A DNA stretch of 64,000 nt from Parvibaculaceae bacterium Mf 1.05b.01 (GCA_000509225.1 BAOK01000002.1:852501-916500), one strand, 5' to 3'; numbered from the stretch's first letter, positions 28,791 to 38,489 are shown. The notes: generated from the sequence alone by a model not told the origin. Program-made: numbers and translations.

Positions 28791-29390
28791 TCATCTTCCA
28801 ATGAGGAGATCGATCCCTACATTGAGAGACGCTCGTTCCTTTTTTGTGGGGAGCTTTCCAGCGAATGCGAGCCGAGTGGATAGCCCCTCAATAAGATCCA
28901 GGATTTGGGCCGCACAGTCCTCGGCCGGCATTCGCAAAGTTGCTCCCTTGGCGGCTTCGAGGTCATGCAATATCTGAATGAGAATTGATAAAAGCGCTTC
29001 GCGATTTCTCTGAAACCCGCCTCGAATTTCTGGGTTACGAAGGCCTTCGCTAACGATCTCAGCGAAGAGCAAAGCGCTGTCGGGGTCGGTGCAGGCTTCC
29101 AGGTAAATCAGGACAAACCGATCCAATGCCTTTTGAGGTGTACGGCTCGCATTCAATAGGATTTGAAGCTGTCTGACTTCAACTGCCTCCAGTGTTGCGA
29201 TTTCTTTGATCAGCTCGGTCTTGCTGCCGAAATGATTGTAGAGATTTCCTAGGCTGATACCCGCTCGCGTTGCGAGGTCGCGCATACTGGTTTGATGGAA
29301 CCCCTTTTCTGAAAAACACTTAATGGCGGTTTCAACAAGTAGTTGGCGCCTTTCGGTGGTGCTTCTTTCGCGTTTGTTTGATGTGTTCAT
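28791..29390 (-). CDS. TetR family regulator of the RND efflux operon
   Basis: The protein has 199 residues. The HTH is TSMRDLATRAGISLGNLYNHFGSKTELI (about 35-62). It is divergent from the membrane-fusion protein gene with a palindrome between, the usual layout of AcrR-like repressors of RND pumps. The C-terminal domain should bind a pump substrate. Confidence 0.9.
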   Translation of the reverse strand: MNTSNKRERSTTERRQLLVETAIKCFSEKGFHQTSMRDLATRAGISLGNLYNHFGSKTELIKEIATLEAVEVRQLQILLNASRTPQKALDRFVLIYLEACTDPDSALLFAEIVSEGLRNPEIRGGFQRNREALLSILIQILHDLEAAKGATLRMPAEDCAAQILDLIEGLSTRLAFAGKLPTKKERASLNVGIDLLIGR

Positions 29391-29441
29391 CAGTGGTTCC
29401 AGAATTCTGCTTGCAACGTATCACCCTCGGTACTATATCCA

Positions 29442-29455
29442 CGAACATACGTTCG
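29442..29455. promoter_or_regulatory. probable TetR operator (cgaacatacgttcg)
   Basis: An imperfect palindrome (12 of 14 positions symmetric) lies between the divergent tetR and efflux genes. Similar symmetric sites control AcrR-type promoters. The assignment rests on position. Confidence 0.5.
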
Positions 29456-29522
29456 TTCAATATATTTTCCTCCAATAGTGCCCGCAAAAGACGGTTTGCC
29501 GACACTCCAAATCGAGGGTGAA

Positions 29523-30716
29523 ATGACTGGGATTTCGATGCCTGAGTCACCAAAGGCTTCCATTTGGCAAAAGGTCCGAAAGAAGCAGCAGACGCGGTTG
29601 TTTTGGATTTTGGCGGCAGTCGCAATCTTTGTTTGTGTTGTTCTGTTCTTGGTAATGTCAGAAGACACGATTGACATTGGCGACACACAAGACCCCAAAT
29701 CGCTGCCGCTTGTCACGGTGGAGCTTGTGTCTTCGGGGCCAGAACGCGTTGAAGTGAGCGCATTTGCAGAGGTCCGTCCCCGATGGTCAGCTGAGCTACG
29801 GTCCGCTGTTTCTGGCCGGGTCAGTGAAGTGTTGCAGACCGCCTTTGCTGGAGCGCAAGTGGAGGCGGGAACGACACTCCTATCAATTGAAGCGAGTAAG
29901 TACGCTGCTGATCTTGCCGCAGCTGAGCTGGCGTTGGAGGAGGCGATGTTGGCATTGTGGGAAGCGCGAAATGCGACGACGGTCGCGCGCCGGAGCTTTC
30001 AGCGGAGTGGCACCAACGCGCCAAACGACTTGGCGCTAAAACTGCCGCAATTGGCGATCGCTCAAAATACTGTCAAAACAGCAGAAGCAAGAGTCGCAGC
30101 TGCGCACCGTCAGTTGGATGATGCCGTCGTTACTGCTCCTTTTTCTGCTTTTGTCACCAAACGTTTTGTGAGCCCTGGTCAGACGGTCAATGTCGGCGAT
30201 CAGCTGGTGACGCTGGTTGATAATAGTAAGTATCAACTCGAGGTTGGTATCGGTCGCGATGATTGGGACTTGCTGGACACTTCAATAGTCGGCTTGAGAG
30301 CGTTGGTGCTTGATCAAAAAGGGGACCAAATTGCGCAGGCAATTGTTCGCGATAGCGGGGGGTTTTTGGATCAAAAGACACGCCAATACCAAGTCTTCTT
30401 GGAAATAGATGCTGAGGAGGCGCCCCAAGTAATATCTGGAGACTTTGTTCGAGTTCTTCTGCCAGGGATTACGGTGCCGGATGCATTAAATATTCCTGCA
30501 TCTGCGCTGACTCAAGAAGGGTATGTTTGGTATGTGGACACTGACAGTCGCCTTCAGCGATTTGAGCCTGAGATTTTGTTTCGACGCCAGGATCGGGTCG
30601 TCATCCGAAACCTCCAGACTGTGAATTCAACTTCCAGTTCGTGGCGTATCGCTGTCACGCCTCTTCTTGCATTCTTACCGGGCCAAGAAGTCCGGCCCCA
30701 AGAAGTGGGAGGTTAG
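29523..30716 (+). CDS. RND efflux periplasmic adaptor (HlyD/AcrA family)
   Basis: The protein has 397 residues. It has a single N-terminal membrane segment (FWILAAVAIFVCVVLFLVM), a barrel-sandwich domain split around a helical hairpin (SAVSGRVSEVL and APFSAFVTKRFVSPGQTV), and a C-terminal beta-barrel. It connects the RND pump to an outer membrane channel. ATG 29523 follows GAGGGTGAA; GTG 29478 is in frame but lacks an SD. The stop lies 3 bases before the pump gene. Confidence 0.9.
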   Translation: MTGISMPESPKASIWQKVRKKQQTRLFWILAAVAIFVCVVLFLVMSEDTIDIGDTQDPKSLPLVTVELVSSGPERVEVSAFAEVRPRWSAELRSAVSGRVSEVLQTAFAGAQVEAGTTLLSIEASKYAADLAAAELALEEAMLALWEARNATTVARRSFQRSGTNAPNDLALKLPQLAIAQNTVKTAEARVAAAHRQLDDAVVTAPFSAFVTKRFVSPGQTVNVGDQLVTLVDNSKYQLEVGIGRDDWDLLDTSIVGLRALVLDQKGDQIAQAIVRDSGGFLDQKTRQYQVFLEIDAEEAPQVISGDFVRVLLPGITVPDALNIPASALTQEGYVWYVDTDSRLQRFEPEILFRRQDRVVIRNLQTVNSTSSSWRIAVTPLLAFLPGQEVRPQEVGG

Positions 30717-30719
30717 GAC

Positions 30720-33700
30720 ATGCACGCGCTTACTTCCTGGTTTATTCGCAATCCTGTCGCAGCCAACTTGACAATGGCACTTATTCTATTCCTCGGCGTC
30801 CTCACGGTTTTCACTATCCGGATTGAAGGTTTTCCCAGGATTCCTCCTGAAACTATAAGTGTCACCACGACTTACCTGGGTGCTTCCACTGAGCAAGTGG
30901 ATGAGCTTGTGACACAAAAAATAGAGAAGGCTCTCGAGGGATTGGAAGGCGTTAGAAGCATAACGTCCCAGTCAACCGATGATGTGTCCGCAGTGAGCAT
31001 ACGTCGAGCCGGTGGACAAGATCTTCAGAAACTATTGGACAAAGTTCGTCTGCGAATTGATGGGATCTCGGACTTTCCGTCCGCCGCCAGACGGCCTGTG
31101 ATTGACGAAGGCGGTTTTGACTTCCCCGCTCTCTATGTAAACCTCCATGGGCGAACTGACCCTGGGACATTGCAGAAGCTTGCGGAGCGTCTCCGGGAGG
31201 AACTCTTGTCCAAACCGGAATTGTCGCGATTGCAGGTCTGGGGCCTGCTGGACCGTGAGATGCGGATTGAGGTGAGTCCTCAAACCCTCCAGCGGTTTAA
31301 TCTGACGGTTGCGGACGTGGTTACCAAAATCCAAGCTAGTTCCCTCAATTTTCAGTCCGGAGAACTTAGAACGGCTGGAGGGTCCATCTATCTTCGGGCG
31401 GACAGCCGAGCAAGGTTTTCAACTCAATACGCTGCAATTCCCATCATTGAACAGTCCGACGGAACGTTGGTGCTATTGGGTGACATCGCAGCGGTCAAAG
31501 ATTCCTTCAAAGAAGGTGACTATCTCTTCGAGTTGAATGGAGAGGCGACAGCGGGGATGGAGGTGCTGGTCGGCCAAAAGGAGAACCTGCTCCGGATATC
31601 GCAGGTCGTTCATGAGGTCGTTGAGGCATTCGAGGCTCAATTGCCGCCGAATGTGGAGATTACAATTTGGGGAGATTCATCAAACTATATCGCCGACCGT
31701 CTGCAACTTTTGAGCAGCAATGGTTTTCAGGGACTTCTGCTGGTGCTTCTGATCCTGTCCATGTTCTTGAACGTCCGTTTGGCATTTTGGGTCGCCATCG
31801 GTATTCCGATTTCGATAATGGGTGCGCTTGCCGTTGCGGGCTCAAAGTGGGTCGACTATTCCCTGAACGACGTGACGACTTTTGGACTTATCATTGTTCT
31901 GGGAATATTGGTCGATGATGCCGTCGTTGTTGGAGAAAGCGTCTTTGAAGAAAGACGAACCAATAAAGACCCGATCAGGGGAACGGAGAAAGGCGTTGAA
32001 AAGGTTGCCGTGGCGACCGTGTTTGGTGTTCTAACCACGATTGCAGCCTTTTTCCCGATGTTGCTATTGGACAATCCACTTGGAAAAGTGCTCGCCGGGT
32101 TTTCGGGGATTGTTATTTTTGCTCTTTCCTTTTCGCTGTTTGAAAGCAAATTCATCCTGCCCGCGCACCTTGCGCATACGAAAATTGATCAACAACCGAG
32201 CGGTCTCATCGGCCGGCTTTGGGCTGAGGTCCAAAAAATTTCCCGCAATAGTTTGAATTGGTGTCGTGACGAGCTCTATGCGCCCCTGCTAAGGGCGGCT
32301 CTTCGCCATCGATACGCAACGCTCATCCTTTTTGTTGCGGCGGGTGTTTTAGGCATAGGGCTCATAGGCTTGGGCAAGATTAAGACGGTTTTCTTCCCAG
32401 ATGTTCCCGGCCAGATAATCACTGTTAACCTGGAAATGGATGCGCGAGCTCCCTTTAGTTTGACGCGGGATAATCTTGAGAGAATTCATCAGGTTGGATT
32501 GGAGCTCAATGCCGAGTTGCAACAAGCGCATTCACTCGACCAAGCACCGATCGATACAATGTTTCAAATTGTCTCAGATGCGAGCTCCGCACAACTTATC
32601 GCGGAATTGACGCCGGTTGCGGCGCGACCCGGGGTGGAGGTTCTGGATGTTGTCCGACTGTGGCGCGAACGCACCGGCTATGTTGAGGGGGCGAGGAACC
32701 TACAATTTGTCGGATCGGAGCAGCTTGCAGGTGGTTTCCAGCTTCAGTTGTTTTCCAAAGACGCAGAACTGCTGGAGCTAGCGAGCAGGGACTTGCGGAG
32801 CTTCCTCGGACGAATTGAGGGCGTGCATAATGTTCGCGATGCTCTCGCGTCTGGGCAGCCCGAAATTCGGGTTCAGATAAGACCGGATGCGCGCAGTCTG
32901 GGTTTTGATACTGCTGCATTGGCGACTCAGATCGGCAATTCCTTCGGTGGGGCTGAGGTGCAAAAGGTCATGCGAGACGGAACCGAGCTTCGCGTGGTTG
33001 TGCAAAACACTGATGCCGCGCGAGACACCGTCGACGATCTTTTGAATACCCGTTTGCGTAGTAAAACAGGCGAATGGATATCACTTCGTTCTGTCGCTGA
33101 GATTACTGGCGGATATGCCTCAGGCGTGGTTTTCCGCCGCAATGGCAAGCTGGTCAATACAGTTGCAGCCTCGGTTGATCGTTCTGTCGCCGCACCGGCG
33201 GAAGTGGGGCAGGCGGTTTTCGAACAGTTTGTTCCCTTACTAAAAGAGAAGTACCCCAGTGTTTTAGTTGTCCCAGCAGGTGAACTGGAGGAGATGGGGG
33301 AAATTCAAGGCGGCATGAAGAAGGCATTGTTCCTGGCTACCGTCCTCATCTATGTTTTGATGGCTGTGCCGCTGAAATCCTACTGGCAGCCGATTGTCAT
33401 ACTTGCCATTGTTCCATTCGGATTTGTCGGTGCTGCCATGGGTCATCTGATCATGGGGTTGCCGCTTTCCGTCTTGTCCTTTTTTGGAATGCTTGCGCTT
33501 ACTGGGGTCGTGATAAATGACAGTCTGGTTTTGATCACTCGATACAATCAGGCGCGCGAAGAAGGTCTCTCTGTTTCTGATGCGCTTAATGAGGCGGGTG
33601 TGGGGAGGTTTCGTGCAATATTTCTGACAACAGCGACAACGGTGATCGGTCTGCTGCCGCTTTTGACCGAAACGTCTGAACAAGCGCAGTATCTCATTCC

Positions 33701-33845
33701 AGCGGCAGTCTCACTCGCTTTTGGAGAGCTTTTCTCAACAGCTCTAATGCTGCTGCTGGTTCCAGTGCTGATAGCCATTGCAGATGACGTGCAGTCCTTT
33801 TTTCGCCGAAGTCACGTTGCAGGAGCTGCTGATGCTGGATGGTAA
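30720..33845 (+). CDS. RND family efflux pump, inner membrane subunit
   Basis: The protein has 1041 residues, the normal RND length, with two repeats of six membrane segments and two large periplasmic loops. The N-terminus (SWFIRNPVAANLTMALILFLG) and the TM4 motif GLIIVLGILVDDAVVVGE with the paired proton-relay aspartates are intact. The closest branch looks like the NolG/AcrB-like multidrug pumps rather than metal exporters. The stop overlaps the next gene by 14 bases. No outer membrane channel gene is adjacent. Confidence 0.93.
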   Translation: MHALTSWFIRNPVAANLTMALILFLGVLTVFTIRIEGFPRIPPETISVTTTYLGASTEQVDELVTQKIEKALEGLEGVRSITSQSTDDVSAVSIRRAGGQDLQKLLDKVRLRIDGISDFPSAARRPVIDEGGFDFPALYVNLHGRTDPGTLQKLAERLREELLSKPELSRLQVWGLLDREMRIEVSPQTLQRFNLTVADVVTKIQASSLNFQSGELRTAGGSIYLRADSRARFSTQYAAIPIIEQSDGTLVLLGDIAAVKDSFKEGDYLFELNGEATAGMEVLVGQKENLLRISQVVHEVVEAFEAQLPPNVEITIWGDSSNYIADRLQLLSSNGFQGLLLVLLILSMFLNVRLAFWVAIGIPISIMGALAVAGSKWVDYSLNDVTTFGLIIVLGILVDDAVVVGESVFEERRTNKDPIRGTEKGVEKVAVATVFGVLTTIAAFFPMLLLDNPLGKVLAGFSGIVIFALSFSLFESKFILPAHLAHTKIDQQPSGLIGRLWAEVQKISRNSLNWCRDELYAPLLRAALRHRYATLILFVAAGVLGIGLIGLGKIKTVFFPDVPGQIITVNLEMDARAPFSLTRDNLERIHQVGLELNAELQQAHSLDQAPIDTMFQIVSDASSAQLIAELTPVAARPGVEVLDVVRLWRERTGYVEGARNLQFVGSEQLAGGFQLQLFSKDAELLELASRDLRSFLGRIEGVHNVRDALASGQPEIRVQIRPDARSLGFDTAALATQIGNSFGGAEVQKVMRDGTELRVVVQNTDAARDTVDDLLNTRLRSKTGEWISLRSVAEITGGYASGVVFRRNGKLVNTVAASVDRSVAAPAEVGQAVFEQFVPLLKEKYPSVLVVPAGELEEMGEIQGGMKKALFLATVLIYVLMAVPLKSYWQPIVILAIVPFGFVGAAMGHLIMGLPLSVLSFFGMLALTGVVINDSLVLITRYNQAREEGLSVSDALNEAGVGRFRAIFLTTATTVIGLLPLLTETSEQAQYLIPAAVSLAFGELFSTALMLLLVPVLIAIADDVQSFFRRSHVAGAADAGW

Positions 33846-34683
33846 ATCACTTACTGTTTTGGCTATCGTACGGACCTTCTTGCGCTCCATTAGTCTGACC
33901 TGGCTGTTTTCGCTGTGCGAGATGGTGCTGACCGCGTTGTTGCCGCTCTTTGTTGGTTTTGCAATTGACGGTTTGCTATCTGGGGACATCGAGGAATTGT
34001 TTCGGCTGGCTGTGTTGATGGCCTTCCTGATCTCAATCGCTGTTACACGTCGGATATACGACACGCGCGTTTTTGGAACAGTACGTGTCGAGCTCGGAAA
34101 ATCGCAGATGGCCCGTGGGGCGGGCATTCCTGTCTCATCGCTCAATGCTCGGCTGAATATGGCACGTGAGCTGGTTGGATTCTTAGAGGAAGACCTACCG
34201 ATGGTAATGATGTCGGTCGTTCAACTGATTGTAGCCGTCGTCGTTCTGTACTTCTTTCACCAATCGCTTGCGCTGGCTGGTTTGGTTGCGTTTGGCCTGG
34301 TGATATGCGTTTACGCGGCTTTTCATCGCCTGTTTTTCAGGTTGAATGGGCGGTTGAACAATCAGATAGAGCAGCAGGTGCGAATCCTGGAGCGGAGGAG
34401 AATGCCTGGCCTTGCTCAACATCTCTTGCGGCTGCGCAAAGTGGAGGTGCAAATCTCAGATACGGAGTCTATCCTTTATGGGTCTGTTTATGTGGTGTTG
34501 CTCGGATTGATCCTATTCAACCTGTGGTTCGCGACGACCAGTCTTGAGATTTCCGCAGGCACCATTTTCTCCATCGTCATGTATTCCTGGGAGTTTGTCG
34601 AGGCGTCGCTTGCTATACCTGCAGTTCTCCAAAGTTGGTCGAGGCTTTCGGAGATCACTCAACGTATTAACAACGAGAGTTGA
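33832..34683 (+). CDS. orphan ABC transporter six-TM domain protein
   Basis: The protein has 283 residues and resembles the transmembrane half of ABC exporters (about six membrane segments, e.g. LTWLFSLCEMVLTALLPLFVGFAIDGL) but ends before any Walker A, signature or Walker B motif, and no ATPase gene follows. ATG 33832 follows GCAGGAGC and overlaps the RND gene by 14 bases, so the two are translationally coupled. NCBI names a similar family six-transmembrane-domain ABC protein. Its role with the RND pump is unknown. Confidence 0.82.
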   Translation: MLDGKSLTVLAIVRTFLRSISLTWLFSLCEMVLTALLPLFVGFAIDGLLSGDIEELFRLAVLMAFLISIAVTRRIYDTRVFGTVRVELGKSQMARGAGIPVSSLNARLNMARELVGFLEEDLPMVMMSVVQLIVAVVVLYFFHQSLALAGLVAFGLVICVYAAFHRLFFRLNGRLNNQIEQQVRILERRRMPGLAQHLLRLRKVEVQISDTESILYGSVYVVLLGLILFNLWFATTSLEISAGTIFSIVMYSWEFVEASLAIPAVLQSWSRLSEITQRINNES

Positions 34684-35028
34684 ATTGGGCATCTCTAGAT
34701 ACCATCGCCAATCTTGAAGCGCTGACCGGTGTGTTGCAGTTGGAACTTACACACTTTGCTACACAGTCGCATTTTTCGTTCGAAATATCCTAAGTAAATC
34801 AACAAGATATTATGGGTGCGTTTCGGCTGATACCCTTAAGGTCATAGGCAGCAGACGATGATCGTCAATCTACATAGTTGATAGGGGGCATCACTCTAGA
34901 TCGCGACGTTTGGGTTGCCTGTTCTGATCGACCTACACACCTCATACAGATTCGAAATCGTCAGAGCATCTTTCAGGTGGCCAGCTGTTGCAATGAATTG
35001 GATTGTATACTGCGAAAGGTTCATGAAA
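34684..35028. other. intergenic region after the RND operon
   Basis: I see no gene and no strong terminator for the RND operon here. A small palindrome gacgatgatcgtc lies around 34854. Confidence 0.45.
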
Positions 35029-35029
35029 G

Positions 35030-35058
35030 AAGGCCCCCCGATGCAATCGGAGGGCCTT
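35030..35058 (-). terminator. hairpin after the beta-barrel gene
   Basis: An 11-bp stem with one mismatch (35030-35040 with 35048-35058) lies just after the stop of the minus-strand barrel gene. The T-run on that strand is weak. Confidence 0.6.
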
Positions 35059-35080
35059 AGAAAAATTCATGTCGATGAGT

Positions 35081-36154
35081 TTAGAAACGCAAACTAACGT
35101 TGCCGCCTACGCCCCAACCTTCATAATCTTCGCGAAGGACGGTGTAGTTGGCCGAGAGGCCACCAGAGAGCGCGCCCGACCCGAAAATGTTCACACCGGC
35201 ATCGAGCCTAACCTCATCTTTGTCATTGTCAGGCTGTGGAGGGGCGACAGTGGTCACATCGTCACTGATCGCGTCATAGACATAGGTCGCTCCAACATAC
35301 GGCATGAAGTTTTCGGTATAGTAGCTCACCTGGCCACCCAGCTGAATTTGTCCAAGCTGGGAGTCCGTTGCAGTAAATGCTGTGCCGAGGCTGTCTGTGT
35401 AAGCGTCATTGTCTGTGTCTGAATAGCTCCAGCCAAGGCGACCACTCACGCCAATATTGTCATACCATTTCATGCCGTTCAGACCGATTGACATGAAGAC
35501 AGTGTCCCCATCCTGGTTGCCTGTGGCGACAACTGCGCCAACTGTCCGCGAATTGTCGATGTCGCTTGTTGAATATCCAATGCTGGCATCAATGCTGAAC
35601 ATGTCATCCACGACAAAGCTCGCATATGGACCGATTGAAAATGATTCAGTATCGGAGCTGCCGCCATTAAAGGTGCTGTTGGTATCTGTGTCGCTATACG
35701 AGATATATGCGCCCAAAGTGACAAATTTGGACAGGATGTAATCCAGTCCTACGGAGCCAGCGACTGTCTCAGAATCGTATGCTGTCGCTGTGAAATCGCT
35801 TTCTGCTTCAGAATAGTTGATGCTCGACCAGACGCTGACCTTGTCCGACATCACAGCAGCTTGTTCACCCGCGGCGACGCCGGTTTCAAATCCACCAGCG
35901 TACCCGGCAGGTTTTTGACCGTTGGCAATTTGTTGCAGCAAAAACAGCGTGAATAGGTGGGGCGTCAGGAGCGCTTCGCGAACTTTCTGTTCGTCCATTA
36001 GAAGGTCTGGCGCGAGAGCGCTTGTGGTGCCAGACGTGCTGGTTGCTACGAAACCTGTTGTAGCGTGGGGTGAAGCACTGGCGGAAGACACGGCGCCTAC
36101 CGTTAGTAAGGTCATGCTCGTTAGAGCAGTTGTCGCAAGCCAATTCCGTTTCAT
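35081..36154 (-). CDS. outer membrane beta-barrel (autotransporter-domain) protein
   Basis: The protein has 357 residues. A signal peptide ends around VSSASAS. The passenger part is very short; residues from about 105 on are alternating beta strands with regular YSDTDTN-like turns, and the chain ends in F (NVSLRF), the signature that guides barrel assembly. Acidic Asp/Ser/Thr-rich loops suggest a surface protein. ATG 36154 is preceded by GGGACA; an in-frame ATG six codons upstream has no SD. Function unknown. Confidence 0.83.
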   Translation of the reverse strand: MKRNWLATTALTSMTLLTVGAVSSASASPHATTGFVATSTSGTTSALAPDLLMDEQKVREALLTPHLFTLFLLQQIANGQKPAGYAGGFETGVAAGEQAAVMSDKVSVWSSINYSEAESDFTATAYDSETVAGSVGLDYILSKFVTLGAYISYSDTDTNSTFNGGSSDTESFSIGPYASFVVDDMFSIDASIGYSTSDIDNSRTVGAVVATGNQDGDTVFMSIGLNGMKWYDNIGVSGRLGWSYSDTDNDAYTDSLGTAFTATDSQLGQIQLGGQVSYYTENFMPYVGATYVYDAISDDVTTVAPPQPDNDKDEVRLDAGVNIFGSGALSGGLSANYTVLREDYEGWGVGGNVSLRF

Positions 36155-36588
36155 TTCTTTGTCCCATTTCATTGTGTACTCGCGTGCGTCGAGATGTGCA
36201 CGTCTATCCCCAAAACGATCTCTAACCCTCAGGTCAGGCCCTCAGGTCAGGCATGACCCGAAAGGGCGTTAAGTAGATCGTTCGTCCTGCGAATTTTAGC
36301 AAGAGCGGAGGCATGGTGTGAGGAAAGTCACGAAAACTCATGCTGTTGATCGCTGCTAGCGTGACTTTGTTGTTCTTTGGCAACGAGGGGACTAGTTCTT
36401 TTTGTCAGTGAAGAGAGCATTCTGACCTCAATGTCATATGCAGCGGGCATTCATGGAAAACCGGCAGAACTAGGCCATTTTCGCGTTTGCGAAGGAGTGA
36501 TCGCACGCGTTAGCGTCGATGAAGTTGGCGCCATTGTTCCTCGCCGAGCAGAGAGTTGCCAAACCCATGGAGAAGGAGGGTGATAAGG
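36155..36588. other. intergenic region between divergent envelope genes
   Basis: It should contain the promoters of the barrel gene and the proline-rich protein gene. A 68-codon ORF at 36377 has no SD and is not supported. A 13-base tandem repeat is annotated separately. Confidence 0.45.
36226..36251. repeat. 13-bp perfect tandem duplication (ccctcaggtcagg x2)
   Basis: Two adjacent identical copies (36226-36238 and 36239-36251) lie upstream of the barrel gene. It may be replication slippage or a paired regulator site. Confidence 0.7.
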
Positions 36589-38487
36589 TTGAAGTCGCTT
36601 TTAATCGTGCTCACTCTTTTGGTACCCACGGGTGCTGCACTCGCTAACCATCATTACCGCCCTCCCGCTCCGCCGGCACACCCGCCGCCGACACAACACC
36701 GTCCGCCGGTCATTAATCGACCGCCTATTCAGCCACAGCAACAGATCCTGCAGCAAAGACAGTTGCAGCGTGGCGTGGCGGATCGAGCGAGGGCCGCCGC
36801 AGCAGGTTCCGTCGCGATTAAGGAAATTGATGACAAGGTGGGCGATTGGGCAGATTTCGCCACGCTGTCTGATGCAGAACTTGTGGCTCTGTTCAAAGAG
36901 ATGGGCGTTGGCGACGCGCAGTTTGATCGGAGCGCCATCAAAAACATGATGCTGGCTGAGATGGGTGGATCCGGGGCCCCGCCTGAAGTGTTGCAGCAGA
37001 TGAGTGCGCAGTTGGACGCCATGCTAGGCATGCTGCAAACCACAATTGGTGCGAGCATGGCCAATTTCCCCACTGACATGGCGCGTGAATTTAAGCAGAT
37101 CTATGCGGCCAATTGCTGCGGCAAAGCGCAATTCATCGCTGCTCTTGGTGCCGCAGAGACTAAGCTCGTCAATGCCTTCCGCAATGATTTTGCAGGCAGC
37201 ATGGCTGGCCTCGCGGCACAGAATGGCGCACCCGCAAACTCGGTTGCTGCCATGAGAGGTGCGCTTGGCGGTAGCACTACGATCATATATGACGCAGGAG
37301 ATGCTGCAGTTATTGCCGCGTCGAACATGGTTGGGAATGGGCGGGGTGGCCCCACGAATGTTGCAGTCAACACGAATCAAGGTGGTGGAACAAATCAAGC
37401 GCCGCCGGCACCTCCGGCAACAAACACGGGCGGTGGGACAAATCAGGCGCCGCCGGCGCCTCTGGCAACAAACACCGGCGGTGGGACCAATCAAGCACCA
37501 CCAGTACCTCCGGTAGCAAACACTGGTGGCGGCACGACGCAAACGCCGCCAGCTCCACCTGCAAACCCAACACCAGGAACGCAATTACCCCCATTGCCGA
37601 CTAACGCTGTACCCGCGACGCCCGTCGCCGGTACGCCTCAGGTGCCACCAGTACAACCTGTCAACCCTGGCGGCCAACAACAACCACCACAGCCTCCGAT
37701 GCAGCAGCCCACAGGCCTCTTGACCCTTGTGACGCCGCCGGGAAATGTGGACCCGGTGAACCTGGTGCCAGGGGGGATTAACACGCCTCCACCGGAACCA
37801 TTGGATACCAGCGGGTTGCTTGGCATCACGCCGGGCCAAGACCTAAATCCTCTTGTTACAGACGGTTCATTGCCCGACCCAACCAACACACAATCCACTG
37901 GTCCGACAACGCTGGACCAGATCACAAGCTATCGACCACCGGCTGAAGATCCACCGCCACCTTGTACGACACCGGCGTGTATTCAACGGGATTTGGATAA
38001 TCTTGCGATTGACCGCAAAGTCTTGGATTTCGAACGTCGGATTGAACCTTTCATCCAAACGCTAGACACGCTTGGCAATATCGGCACGGCAGTCGGCGGC
38101 ATCGGTTGCACAACACTTAATCCGGCTTGTGCATTGCTGCCGCTGGGGATTGCTCTAAAAGGTCTCAAGGTGGTTGTTGGCGGTGCGAAGGATGCCAAGG
38201 TTGCGGGCATCCAGGGTGCAGACAAGTATGAACGCCTGGGCACGTTTGTTGGGTCAAGTGCTGAAGGGGCCGCCATAGAAGTCGTCAAGGAAGGTCTCGG
38301 TTTTGGTGTTTCCAAAGTAGCCGGCGCGGTCGTCGGTGGAGAGGCAATGGAGACCTTCGGTGGTGCGGTTTTGGATGCGGGCACGGGTGCTCTCATCGAC
38401 GTCAGCGCAGATGTCGCTGAGGGAGAACTCAAGCTCAACGAACTCCCAACGGATGTTGCTCGCGCTTATACCGGCGGAGGGCTTTGA
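36589..38487 (+). CDS. secreted proline-rich repeat protein, uncharacterised
   Basis: The protein has 632 residues. The start is TTG 36589, backed by AAGGAGGG eight bases upstream. A signal peptide (MKSLLIVLTLLVPTGAALA) leads to a proline/histidine-rich segment, then a helical domain to about residue 255. Four 16-residue repeats (GGGTNQAPPAPPATNT type) come next, then a long Pro/Gln linker. A C-terminal domain follows with a paired-cysteine motif (CTTPACIQ) and glycine-rich hydrophobic helices (GIALKGLKVVVGGAKDA, AGAVVGGEAMETFGGAV). It resembles no family I know. It overlaps its downstream partner gene. Confidence 0.8.
   Translation: MKSLLIVLTLLVPTGAALANHHYRPPAPPAHPPPTQHRPPVINRPPIQPQQQILQQRQLQRGVADRARAAAAGSVAIKEIDDKVGDWADFATLSDAELVALFKEMGVGDAQFDRSAIKNMMLAEMGGSGAPPEVLQQMSAQLDAMLGMLQTTIGASMANFPTDMAREFKQIYAANCCGKAQFIAALGAAETKLVNAFRNDFAGSMAGLAAQNGAPANSVAAMRGALGGSTTIIYDAGDAAVIAASNMVGNGRGGPTNVAVNTNQGGGTNQAPPAPPATNTGGGTNQAPPAPLATNTGGGTNQAPPVPPVANTGGGTTQTPPAPPANPTPGTQLPPLPTNAVPATPVAGTPQVPPVQPVNPGGQQQPPQPPMQQPTGLLTLVTPPGNVDPVNLVPGGINTPPPEPLDTSGLLGITPGQDLNPLVTDGSLPDPTNTQSTGPTTLDQITSYRPPAEDPPPPCTTPACIQRDLDNLAIDRKVLDFERRIEPFIQTLDTLGNIGTAVGGIGCTTLNPACALLPLGIALKGLKVVVGGAKDAKVAGIQGADKYERLGTFVGSSAEGAAIEVVKEGLGFGVSKVAGAVVGGEAMETFGGAVLDAGTGALIDVSADVAEGELKLNELPTDVARAYTGGGL
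37381..37572 (+). repeat. four 48-bp coding tandem repeats
   Basis: Units start at 37381, 37429, 37477 and 37525. Each encodes GGGTNQAPPxPxxxNT with increasing divergence in the last copy. The in-frame unit of 16 codons would allow length change without a frameshift. Confidence 0.85.
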
Positions 38488-38489
38488 CG

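Noticed and set aside
28558-28977. 139-codon ORF after tRNA-fMet
   Set aside because: It overlaps the start-to-end of a clear TetR gene on the other strand and lacks an SD and known motifs.
36377-36583. 68-codon ORF before the proline-rich protein gene
   Set aside because: No SD and no recognisable features. It overlaps the likely promoter and leader of the next gene.
37381-37572. Regular repeats considered as a CRISPR array
   Set aside because: Units are contiguous, in frame and coding, with no spacers and no cas genes.
37024-37584. Cysteine-rich 186-codon minus-strand ORF inside the proline-rich gene
   Set aside because: Its Cys/Arg repeats are the antisense reading of the 48-bp coding repeats.
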